A stretch of 64,000 bases of DNA from positions 59,907,859-59,971,858 of the forward strand of contig CM064671.1 in NCBI GenBank assembly GCA_032717465.1. The letters run 5' to 3'. The stretch comes from Coenobita brevimanus. Lineage: Eukaryota > Arthropoda > Malacostraca > Decapoda > Coenobitidae. How positions within the stretch are numbered: the stretch's first letter is position 1; each line of letters begins with the position of its first letter. Under the pieces are notes generated by a model that was given only the letters and a program-made list of their open reading frames with translations, made no database searches and was not told where the DNA came from. Made by a program: the position numbers and the translations under genes. This document shows positions 39,055-52,000 of the stretch, one piece after another.

Positions 39055-41956
39055 GCTGACAATTTCTTGAAGTCATTTTCATTATACATCTGATTAGTAA
39101 ACCAGTACTCCGCCCATTCGTACGAAATGAATCTGCATATCTTCTCCAAAGTCTTCCTTGTTGTAGGTATAAGAATGAATGCAAGGATAGCGAGAATTGC
39201 TCTTGAATTCCACCTCGCATTACTGGTATTTGGTATCTTGTGAAAGTTAATCAAAGGAAAATGCCATTTTTCTTCAAAGAATCTAAACCATCCATCTATC
39301 ATCCAATCCTACATTGCCCCATGAGGAGCGTAGGAGCCCGGGGCTAGGCAGTTGGTCCCGACATTTAAGATGAGAGTGAGGAATCTAAACACTTGTGTTA
39401 AATGGTACAAAAACTTCATGTCATCTTTCCATCTTGACTTATCGAGGATCTCTTCTGTTCCCTTAACAACCTGTGATTTTAGTTTTTCATAACTTTTTAT
39501 TACTTGAGACACAAATGGATATTCGATGTTTGGAGAATTGGTGTTGGCGCCAAGTTCTTCATCCATCACCAAACGGAGAATCCTGTCCAGAATGTGATGC
39601 TGTCAACCGATAAATTGTGGTTTGTTGAAACTCTTATCGAGAACATTTGTTGTAATCTGTCAATAACTCCACTCTTGTTCCTAGTGTTAACATTGGTTGT
39701 ATCAGCAATGATCATTTTTATTCCATGCCATAAGTTGTATTCATCAATAACTTTTGCATTTCCTTCAGCAATAGTTTCAGCCTTGCCATTTTCCAAATGC
39801 AATACATCCAATTTTATTTCGGTTCTTTCATTTTAAGTAGTACTACCTGGTACTCATTTTCATCAATCCGCTTTCCATCGAAATGTAAAGACCATGTTTC
39901 CAACTGTAACTTTTCAATCATTTCCTCCTTCAGTGTAGCAGCCTCTTTGTATATTGACTTGTAAATTGCTGCTTGACTTGGAGCTGGAATGTCAGCACCA
40001 TCATGTGACAATTGTTTGCATATTTTAGCAGCTTTATTTGTCGATACTCCAGCGGATGTCACCAAGTTAGTTGCAACTTTACGTCTGTTGTGTTTTCTGG
40101 TTGGTGGATGATTAGTCTCATCTTCATCCTTACATTCGCTGTCATCAGATTCGGTGCAACTACCACTAGATGAAAGATCGTAAGATGTTGATGGTAATCT
40201 GGGTTCATCAGGCAGTTTTTGTCTTTTTGAAGGGTGAATGGTTTCCTTACTTGCAACTTGACCTTTTGAGTATCCCATTTCTCCTTTGCTTTGCACTTGT
40301 AGGTGGTAGAGTTGTTTATATTCAGTGGATAACCATCGACCATTTACTTATGTGATATCAAAAAGTTTATTTAGGGTATCATATTTTCCCCTCTTGACAC
40401 ATTCATCGTAAGATTTTAGCACCCTGTCAAGCTTTGCTTATATTGCTTGATCTGACACTTGTGGAAAGTTCAATTTATTCTCCCATAATTTTGTAACTTC
40501 TTTGGAAATTTCGACTTTTCGTTCTTTTCTTAATTTGATTTTTGTTCGAAGAAACTGGTAACGTCCAACAACTTGCATTTAATTTGGCATTCTGCATTTT
40601 TCTTCTAATGGAGATTCTTCTAAAGACACAATTCCTCTTCTTCTGTGTGACTGCTGGAACTGCACCAAATTATTGGTCTAGACATCCTTGTTCTTCTGCA
40701 TGATAGTATCACTTTTGTTTGACATCATGATTATCTGAAAAACAAAAATATTTAGTATATAACAGTAACACACCAAGCAATTATTTTGCTGACTGTTCAG
40801 CTGCAAACTGCGAAGATTAACTGTTAGATGCTGAAAACTGCATCCCATTTTATATTGAGATTATTCTAGAATGTTCTAAACAATGTTAAATCATACTAGA
40901 ACGGTACAAACTGTTCTAGAAAGTTCTAAACCGTTCTAAAATCTGTGCAACTCCATAGAGTTAAAAAAAAATCTACAGCAAGATTAAGAAAGTGATATAA
41001 CTTGTGTGTGGTAACATTAAATATATGGTAATCCATTTTTTATTTGGGGGTGACCTTTTTTTTAAACTGAGACGAATAAGGTCTTTTTCCTTTGCTTTTA
41101 AACAAAAGTTCATAAATTTTTGATACAGGCTACCTTTAATTTGAAAAAAAAAATCAAAAAGTTATAATCCTAGTGTGTATGTGGCCTATGGCAATTCAGC
41201 TATATCGAAAGTGTGGCTTTGGTTCACTGCTCAAACAGTGCCATTCAAGGAAGAACAACTAGTAAATCTTCCCTTAAATATCAGAGCCAAGTAGCCTCGC
41301 TTCAGGCTTTTATGCTCCCGATGGGGCAGTAAAGGAGTGGGTAAAGGACAGGTTCCAAATAGTCATTAGTAGCAAGGGGAGGCTCAGTGTTAACATATTC
41401 ATCTCATGGTGAGCGTGCCCCGAGTCTAGGGTTCGAGCCCAGGCCGGATATTGCAACTGTATGCTGGTAGAATGTCTTTCCTGATGCTTGCATATGATCG
41501 TGCCCTGTTAGTTCTACCAATGACTTAATCACACATAAACAGTCATTACAATACTTTAACCTTCATTTGGATCGCTTTTCCTACAAAAAAAAAAAAAAAA
41601 AAAAAAAAAACATTCACACTTCGCTAAGATAAGGAAAGATTAATTCTGACTCTCTCTTCCACCGAGAAGCTCCGGTCCTGAAGTGGGTCTAATATGGACT
41701 GGTACAGAAACAGACAGATATTGTTTTCATCTTTTGCTTATAATGAACACCAGATCAATTATATATTCCTTGAAGGTATTATGACTAAACAAACCAACAC
41801 CACAAATTAAGTGCAAAACATTGTTATGGTATGTGAATTTGTTAATTGTACAGTTTTCGCTGACTGACAATAATTACTAAACTATACTATATGAATATGA
41901 AAAGTTGAAAATTTTATGGCAAATGTATAACAATATACCACGTACTGAGCAGAACA

Positions 41957-42030
<74 letters not shown>

Positions 42031-44815
42031 ATATATATACATATATAATAGAAAATATTAAACAGTATACTATATTCTGTGCAGTACAGAATTTTCTCGT
42101 AGTCCAGGAATGATTATGCAAAAAAATAATAATGACATGAACTTTTGCCGATCTCTGTAGTTGAATACTAAACTATTTTTTATTTTATAATACTTCACCA
42201 TATATAACACATGTAATTGGGAAGAACGGTGAGCACAAAGTGCAAGATAAAATTATTTACTTCTATGACGAATGAATTTATATTATCTCTAAGATATTGC
42301 TAGCTTTGTTATTCAGTCAGGCTATTAAAAATACTTATTTTATTTACGAACTTATTAATACAAACCAATCGCTTCGACAGCCTACTGTTGAATCCACATA
42401 TTTCACGTGACAGCATTCACTAAATTATCCCTGCCTAATTCCGAAAAATTACAGGGACAGCCATAAGGCAGACGTTCATCATGTATTACTATAAGTCTGA
42501 CAGTGTATACAAGTTGTTTGCTTGAATATTATGGGTAATAATTCATTTTGGGCACATTTAAAAATAATAAATTTCATTAAGCCGACGTAATTATAACAAT
42601 CCATTTTTGCTCTGGGGGGTGTTTTTTAGATCTTAACAAGTTTATATATAGCCAGACATTTAATCCGCAGAAGGGTGGCCACAAACAAATAACCTCAATG
42701 ACACTATATCCCACCATAAGATTTTATTTAAACAGAAATCGCCACCAGATAAGAATACAGGATTATCTGAGTGTGTGCTATGAGTCTGAATAATTGTTTG
42801 CGTATATGCACTATCATCCCTTTAGAGAACAAGATGTTTGCTTCAGCTTAGTATAATCTAAGTCAATAAATCGAATAAAATTAAGGCCCTTAGTTATAAA
42901 GTACTCGGCAGAGTGCTGAGTACAACTACAGTGGTTTTTAATCGTCGCCATCTGGATGATGGTGCAATGAGGTGTGTTCTAATGTCACCACGACTGACCT
43001 GCTATAATGAAACCACTACACCATCAAGCTCCTGACCTTAGGTAATTGACGACCTTTAGCCTGCCAGGTGTGGGACCGATAATGGTGCTGAAGTCAGTCT
43101 CCTCCCGCTGCAGCTGTCCGATCATGCCCGTGAACTGGCCGCCTCTCTCATCACCGAAGTACCGGTCTGGCTCAGCGTGAAGGTCAGGACTGTGGGTTAG
43201 GAAATCTCTCAGCGTTAAACGTAAAGTATTATTCTTGATATTGTACTCAAAGATGAAATTACAATCATCCAGTGAAAGTTGTTTGAAACTGGAGTGATTA
43301 ACTGTTACTTTACATCAATCTCTCCAATGACTGGAGCACTTATTAGGTGAAGAACCCTTTCTGGGTATTATGTCATCGTTGTAAAGAACCTGACTTCCCT
43401 ATGGCTTGATACTGCCTCTGAATGATTATCTACTTTGGTTGCAACTTGTGTAATGGGGTTAAAGTGATTTCTAATAAACACTGCAGTATGGCAAATATCC
43501 TAAATCACGATAAAGTTTGCCAGCATTCGGAAGGAAACCCAGGATGGTCTCCATACAGCTAAAGTTACAATGCGAGTTAATGAATATGCAAAAACACACT
43601 ATCCCCAAATTTGTTTCTTTGTGTCGTTTGACCTTTGACCCAATAAATCACTTTAAAAAAAAAGTAAAAAAGAATGGACTGCGGATATTTGCCCAAGGAA
43701 CATTGTACCAAGTTTGAATCGATTTCAGGAGTCTATAAAGGAATGGCACCAAAGTGAAAAATGTTTGGGAAAAAAAAAAAAAAAAAAAAGAGACACACCA
43801 AATACGGCAGGTATTCACACTACGGTGTGCAGACCTAATATTTGGTTCAGCGTGGCTGAGACACCTCGCAGGAAAGGGATTACAAACATTTTCCATTGAC
43901 CATTTGTAGAACTTAAGTTCAGTACACAAACCTCTCTTGTGCTGACCTGAATGAAACACCGTCTGTTCTTGGGGTCAGGCCGGGAGGGAGGGGTGATGGG
44001 GGGGACGAGGGTCCCAGGCCTCCCCTTTTCATGAATGTAAGGTGAACTGTAGTCATGTAATTTTTATTTTTATTTTTTCATAAACAGTGAAGAACTGCTT
44101 TTAATTATGAAACGCCACAAACATCTTCTGTTAACATATATAGGCTACTATTGACCTATTAAAACATATCCTAAGCAGCAGTATCTTGAAAACAATGCCA
44201 GACAAAATTCATTCACCTACCCCACAATACCTAAACCCAGCTGTGGGCTTGCGTCTGTTTTATGCCTGCGATATGTGAAAAAAGGGGCGCTATTGTGGTA
44301 ATACAAGACGTGGACCTTATAAAGAAGCTGTTGGCCTGGATGTTACATTTCAGTAATTACATACAATAGTCTATCATTCATTGTAGTAACAAAGAAAGAT
44401 CTGACTCAGTTACTTGGATGTCTTCACACACAGCAACACGTAGAATAATATCGTTCAGCTTCAGCTTTATTGAACCTGTGGCAAAAATTCTTTTCTTGGC
44501 TGCACGGGTGTATGCCGGGATTTGTTCGTTTCCATATTTTTGGTCAGGAATCACCCTTCGCTTGCATCTCTATGAGAATATCATACAACTAACCGTATAT
44601 ACTACTTTCAGTTTGATTCCAAATCCTAACATCGGTTTAGAGAGGGTTCCTGCACAATGAAATATATCTACAGTATCTATCTATCTATCTATCTATCTAT
44701 ATCTATATCTATCTATCTATCTATCTATATATAAATATATCTATCTATATCTATCTATCTATCTATCTATATCTATATAGATAGATAGATAGATAGATAG
44801 ATAGATGATAGATAG

Positions 44816-44860
<45 letters not shown>

Positions 44861-44931
44861 TATGAGAGAGGGGTGTGAGTTGGGAGCAGGGCATTGAAAT
44901 GGCGGGGGACAGGGGGACGTGGAGGCGATTT

Positions 44932-44992
<61 letters not shown>

Positions 44993-45366
44993 CAGCCGTT
45001 TGAATATCCACCGCAGGACCAGCCTATCCCAACTGAAGTCAGGATGATACAGCCACTGTATCTCTACCAAGTGGCTTAGGCTGTCTAGTAGAGATTGTAT
45101 GTAGGGTGAGAAGTGCTTGTTGGTGTAATTGTGTTGGAGTGGCTTTGGATGTATGTGTAGTCTGTGAACCAAGTATAATCGGCCCGTGCAAGCCGACTGG
45201 GTGCAAGCATACTTTACAGTAAGCGACACTGGTTCAACCACAGCACCCCTGGTGTCCGCCAATGCAGTCCGTGGCAGGGTGAACACTCCCAAAGTTTATT
45301 ACCCTGGCGGGGCGCGAACCCTGGTCCACCCGTGTACAAAACGCACACTCTACCACAGATATAGAT

Positions 45367-45411
<45 letters not shown>

Positions 45412-45503
45412 TATATATATATATATATAGTATATGAGAGAGGGGTGTGAGTTGGGAGCAGGGCATTGAAATGGCGGGGGACAGGGGGACGTGGAGGCGA
45501 TTT

Positions 45504-45570
<67 letters not shown>

Positions 45571-45944
45571 CAGCCGTTTGAGTATCCACTGCAGGACCGG
45601 CCTATCCCAACTGAAGTCGGGGCGATACAGCCAATGTATCTCTACCAAGTGGCTTAGGTTGTCTAGTAGAGATTGTATGTAGGGTGAGAAGTGCTTGTTG
45701 GTGTAATTGTAGTGTTGGAGTGGCTTTGGATGTATGTGTAGTCTGTGAACCAAGTATAATCGGCCCGTGCAAGCCGACTGGGTGCAAGCATACTTTACAG
45801 TAAGCGACACTGGTTCAACCACAGCACCCCTGGTGTCCGCCAATGCAGTCCGTGGCAGGGTGAACACTCCCAAAGTTTATTACCCTGGCGGGGCGCGAAC
45901 CCTGGTCCACCCGTGTACAAAACGCACACTCTACCACAGAGGCT

Positions 45945-46034
<90 letters not shown>

Positions 46035-49000
46035 TTACGTCATTCCCTCACAACCTTCTTAACATCCTAATCCGAAGATGTTTATCCTTTGGAACCATCC
46101 CCCCCATCTCAGCCTAACGATCCTAAGTACCCCTTGGATTATACATTTATTAGAGCTCTTACAACCATCGGGAAATAGTTTATTAAAAATGCTTAAATTT
46201 ATATTAAAGCCTTCAACACATATTTTTCGAACACTTCTAGGTCGTCCAACTTGATATGGCATTTCCAAAAGAGGAAGAGCTTACCTTACATCATGTGACC
46301 TATAAGAACCCAATTGTTTCATATACGGATTTCATATAATTTAGCAGTCTACATTATAAAGAGAATGGTGCCTATTAACAATATATACAGATAACGTACG
46401 TAAAGTTGAGCCTCTTTGAAAACTCTGTAATGAGCCTCCAGTCCAAAGAGTCTCTGGCGACCACACTGGAGTTGATTTTCACGTCGGGTCTGCGGACGTA
46501 ATCCATGTAAGGAAAATACGGTACCGACACAACCCTAAGCGTCCGACCCATTAGGTTCCACACATCAGCTCTAGCTGGAAGCAACAGATTTTTTTTAACA
46601 GACCGTGATATGTCAGCCACTTAGGTTGTCAGTATGCTCAATAACATACTAAGTCAGAAATCTTGAGAACCTTTCTATGCTAGGATTAAATAATGGTCAC
46701 ATTGTGTTAAATGCAGCTAAAAGGACGATTTTTTTTTTAATACCTAATTCTACATTTATGCAGCAAATAATGAATGAAGTATACTTTGGGTGTAAAATTA
46801 TCCATACTTCGGTACGAATATAATAATGGGATGTGGCGGGTGCAATATATTTTGTCCTGCATGTACAAAATGAAAAGGGTAATATAACCTCTGTATGATG
46901 CAATATCTATTTGGTTTAGCGTTATTTTAACTTGAGAATGAAGAGTAATTATCTTTCTCATCTTATGGGAGGAAATAAGAAAAACCAATGATAATACATA
47001 CCTTTGGGAATGTTGAACACTGTTTTGTATGTGTTGTCATTCCAGTGGCCTGTTATTTGGACACTTAGATCTCCACGGCTGCAGTGTAGACACTTACAGT
47101 ACACTAGTACCTCTTGGCTCATCGCTGTTCTAAGTAATACGGAAAAGTTATAACATGTCTGCCTGAGTGTTTTGAAAAATTGTCAGTAAAAATAATGACC
47201 TCACTAGGTAGGTTAGGATCAATTTTGTCTAAATGCATTTACATATTTTCTCATCCTTTTGGTCACTTCCTTACCGTGATAGTGAGATGAACTGTCACTG
47301 AGGTTCTATGACAGTTGGCAACGAAACGAGTTAACATTAATATATCATGTACGGCAAGACACTGCAACAACTATAGACTTGTATGAAGTGTGGGCTAAGC
47401 CTTTACCTGACAGTGCGTTATTACTTTCCCATCTTATGTTACGCACAAAAAGTTCCTTAAGCCCTAAACAAACAAAGATAACATACCTAATTTAGTATGG
47501 TTTCGGAGAGGAAAGGAAGGGTGTGGTTCATAAACTGGGAGGTGTATTGCGAGGTATATGGCGTGGATGGTGTTGCGCAGGCTTGGGTGGAGCAGGACGG
47601 CCTCCACTCCTGCCTTCCCACCCACCACCACCACTCGCGTCTCAGGCAGCTTCCACAAACCACTATGCTCCACCAACCTAAATGAAAGAGCAGTAAGAAT
47701 GTCTGGCATCAAATAATGCGCGTATGACGAGAGTACTATTAAATTTCTAGGTGAAGACTGGGAAACTATATATGCAATAAACACAAGTATCGCGGGACAT
47801 ATTGCGCCACTAAAATCTGATACGTGGGCGAGCCATGGTTATATAACTAGGGGAACTCTGTGATTGATATTTTTGCAAATAACATCCTTGGCTTTGTGTG
47901 TGTGTGTGTGTGTGTGTGCTCGTTCCTGATTAAGTAATCGGAACAATAAAATTGCTGTATAGTCTAATGTACTAGGTTAATGGATCATACATACTGAACC
48001 CCAGGCGCACGGAACTTTGTGTGTTTACTACAAATACTTGTAAATATATGGTTATAATATCTGAAAGAACGAGGTGCGAAATTATTTATTTCAGGTGGCA
48101 GTATAAGGAAGGCTTAGAGAATTTATGACTACAGAATCAACACAGAGTATGGGGTGCTGAGGGAAAATGGGCCATTTCGATTACCCTGGCAGTGTGAAGC
48201 GAAAGTAGTGTATGTATTGCAAACACATACGATGGTCCATATACTCGTATTGCCCATACCCTGTCACCCAACTGTCGGATTGTAATGTGCTGAGGGATGG
48301 AAATGTCTCTGTTACCAGTGTTTGCCCTCTGTCATGGTGTTGACGAGTAGCCTACACATGGTGGCGCTGTGTATCCTGGGTGGAAACGGCTGCAGCGTCC
48401 ACCTGGGAGTAAACCCAGTCATATATCCCTGTAACTTGTCGTGACAAGGACGCTGGACCAACCCTGGTAGGGCGCTGTCTACCTACCACAACGGGACTCC
48501 GGATCCTTACTCGTGTATGTACTGTAGTATATCTGAAGGACAGCCCCAGTGAGGCAGTTGCTTACCTGTGGTCGACGTGCCTGCTCGGCCAGACATTCTG
48601 GGGTTAACAACAACAACATCAAAACGACAACGCTATCTCAATAATTTAGTAAACGATGCATTGGCTTTAAAAAAAAATGAGACACTCTAAAGAATGAAAG
48701 GTTATGGAAAGCAGCAAATGATGCAGGATAAACGCGGGCAACACTGACTAAACCGTTCCACAACACACATAATATTCTTAAGCTGAGTATATGGGCCAAT
48801 CTGTGCATGATAAGGTGAGTCAAAGATGGAGACGGAATGGATACTGCACAATGTTTGGGAAAAGTGACTGTTTTATTGTAATCTTATACCTGGGATAGTG
48901 TTTTAACCGCCCATTTCTAAGTACTCCTTACCAAAAAAATATAATGGCTTGGTGGCAGAAAGAAAATTTAAGGTGTATGGAAGTTATATCTATGGACAGT

Positions 49001-52000
49001 GGTGAGGTTCACCTGTAACTTTGTTGCACACAGGGATGTTATTATTGAAAACACAAGGGCAGCTGAAGCCAAGAAAATATGTATGTACAGACCTACAAGG
49101 GCTCTCAGTTAAGCAGGCAGGACTTCTGCAAGATGGAAATGCCATCTGTCCGACGATACTATTCCATGTAGTGGGTCTAAATAACCGCACAGTGTGGAAG
49201 GGAAGTCAGCTTTCGAAATTGCTAGTGTTGCCATAAAGACTTAGTACACAACATGTGTTAAATTAAAGGTGTGATAAGTGAATATGCGGTCGCTTGGAAT
49301 ATACTGTGAGCGTAAGTTAAATATAGTAATTGAAACTTTTGCCTGAGAAACACCACCTGAAAGGCAGTGTGAAGGCAAGTGTAAACATCGAGTTCTAATG
49401 TTGTATACAAACTTTCCTCTTTCACGTGTTACTGGAAGAGGAGCTGAAGCTCTTGTTCTTTTGCGATGACACCTTTCCCACTGGTAGTCAGTCATGGTCA
49501 GGGTTGGAGCATTTACAATTAAAAAATGTAATTACAATTACAATTAAAACTACTTTCTTTGTTGTAAAATTACAATTATAATTATAAATACATTTGAGAA
49601 TACCAATTACATTACAATTAAAATTACTGGAAAACAAAATCAATTATAATTACAAGTTCCCGATTTTGGAAAAAAAATCTTTATGGTAAAGAAAGATACA
49701 TATTTGGCATTGAAAGGTTGTCCTTTATTTACAATGGCACAAACTAATTTGAAAATAAAAATCAAGATTTTATTTTTGTACAAGTTGCAGAAGTAAGTAA
49801 AGAGCCTCTAGTTTTTCAAGCAATTCACTTTTGCATTTAAGTAATAACATTGAATGGAAAGAAGTGACACCAACCTGAGATCTGTTTGCAGTGAAATAAT
49901 TTCCGGCAATGCTGAAAACTCGCTCTGATGGAGCAGATCCAGCAGTACATCCAATTACCTCTCTTGCAAGGTTCTTCAGTGGATGCAAAGCTTGTGACAC
50001 TTCTTTCCAGTACAGCACTGGACCACTGGAAAATAGCAAAGTTCCTTCCTCTACATATTGCTTTAACAAAGGACTCACTGGAACTGTGGTTCCCTCTGAT
50101 CCCTGGTGATTTTGGAGCTTTGATGAACATTTTGGTATAAAGGAGAACAGTCGGGGTCTTTTTGATTCCGGTAATCCTTCTGCTAGGTCATCCTTCTCAC
50201 ACTCTTTATCCATTGTTGACCCCTCGTGAACCACCTCCAATTCTTCAAGCATTTCCTTGACATATGCCAGCACTTGGTCCTTCTGCTCTTGTAGTGAAAG
50301 CCAGTCCAATCTGAACCTAGGATACAAAAAAGCCGCCACTTGAACATCTCTCATTTCCAAGTATCGATCCAACCTTTTCTTCACAGAGTCCAATAGCATT
50401 TTAGCCAGTTGTTCACAGTATTGTAATTTGGTATTATGAATTAGATTCTCCAGAGAGTGAATAATTCCCAGAATCACCGGTCCAGTAGCGGTCATGGTCA
50501 CTCTCTTCTGTCCCTCCACAACTTCCAAGGCCTGGAGGGGAAAGGTATGAGGACAATCACAAGCTCCTTTAAGGCAGAAATCTCCACTGGCATGATTTTC
50601 TTACTCATGTGCTTTCTCTGGGACAGAAGATCAATTGCATTATTCACCTCAACAGGGTTCTTGAGTAGATTTCACCATTTTCAGCTGTGAATTCTACTGT
50701 ATCTTCTCACATTTTGTGTCTGGAGAACAGTCTCTTTAGATCGAAGGTATGGAGCAGTTACTGTTGATATCCTCATTGAGTTGATCAAGGATGCAATTTT
50801 CTGAAGCATTGATGAGAGTAGTGAATTTTTTACATTTGGGTAGGTAAACCCATACCTCACACACAGTTACTGAGTATGTGTGAAACATCCCATTCTTTGA
50901 GGGAGGTAAGTCAGAACATCTTCTAAGCAAATATCCTCAGCAATGATGTTGGGGTCACATGAATTTCCAGCCCCTTCTTCTTCCTGATCTATGTAGAAAC
51001 TTGGCAAGGAAATGTCATCATTCACTATTAAGATGCATTATCAGCTACAAATTACTTTCCTTTGAATACTGAACCGATTGACAGTTTCCTCACAGGCAGA
51101 TGCAGTGTTAAATGCTGTGTGTCGGGATACTGAATTATCACAACCAAGGGCATGAGACTTCAGTTCCCAGTCTCTGTGTGTGGGCTGTGAGGAATGTGTG
51201 TCTAGGAGAGAGTGTGAACGAGTGCGTCAGGCCTTCTCTCTCTCTGCGCCTTTTATTCAGTCCAGCCTCTCCCAAGCAACCTGAATAGGAGGAGTTCTCT
51301 AGTGATGTTGGCATCAGTGACTGGTAAAATCTAAGGATTTGGGAGAAGCAAGGGCTCTGGACCATACCCCTCTTGCACCACGAGATCCTGGGCCTCGGCA
51401 TATCCAATCTACGGGGGACAAGGAGCTGGGTCAGGTCCCATGAGAGAACAGGTGTTCGGGACAAAGTCAGTAGGACTGTCAAAACACGGCTTAGGTGGGT
51501 TAATCCCGAGGCATCTTAATCCCATAATGACAGCTTGGTACAGGGTTACCTTACCAGTACCATTTTCCTCTCCTTTCACAGTTACTATTGTTACAATTAA
51601 CTTATCAATTATTTAATTACAGTTACAATTATTTCAGTTTTATTTTCAATTACAATTATAATTACAATTATTACATTTCTGTAATTTATTAAATTTCAAT
51701 TAAATTACAATTACAATTACTCCAGCCCTGGTCATGGTTCAGATGTTAGTATATGACATTGCTGAAGGAGGAGGTCTCCAGACTGATTGCAAGTGAGGTT
51801 GACCTGATGATGCTTGGCCCTCACTGTCTTCATGAATTGGAGATTACAACAGACATGTTGTCTTTGCGGCCAGGTGAACTGTAGTGAATTTTGGAGTGTA
51901 CAATAAATGACTCAGTGGATCACTAAAACCATATTGGTTGCATCAGCGGTGAGAGCTGTGGCTACCCAAGATTTTATACCATCCTACCACCTGCAGAAGA

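Larger units (their letters stand above)
38635..41173 (-). mobile_element. Decayed DNA transposon with long TIRs, family not identified
   Basis: Inverted ends of about 150 bp face each other (38638-38770 and 41040-41171). They share TAGGRTTATAACTTTTT, TGAACTTTTG(C/T)TTA, CCTTATTC(C/G)(C/T)CTCAGTT and AGGTCACCCC. The 8-bp direct repeat TGTGTATG lies outside both ends (38627-38634 and 41174-41181). The interior encodes a broken transposase-like protein on the minus strand. It fills most of IR intron 6. Confidence 0.75.

Noticed and set aside
45889..45940. Possible tRNA gene (box A and box B)
   Set aside because: The promoter boxes are present but no anticodon arm or acceptor stem forms, so it is called a SINE. 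The same applies at 14214-14273 and 41380-41480.
47124..47130. First AG (TTAG|AACAG) as the exon 4 acceptor
   Set aside because: In the phase left by exon 3 it reads into TGA after three codons; the AG five bases later keeps the frame open.
51138..51482. 114-codon minus-strand ORF inside the hAT element
   Set aside because: No similarity to the hAT transposase or any family I know, and no start or splice context.
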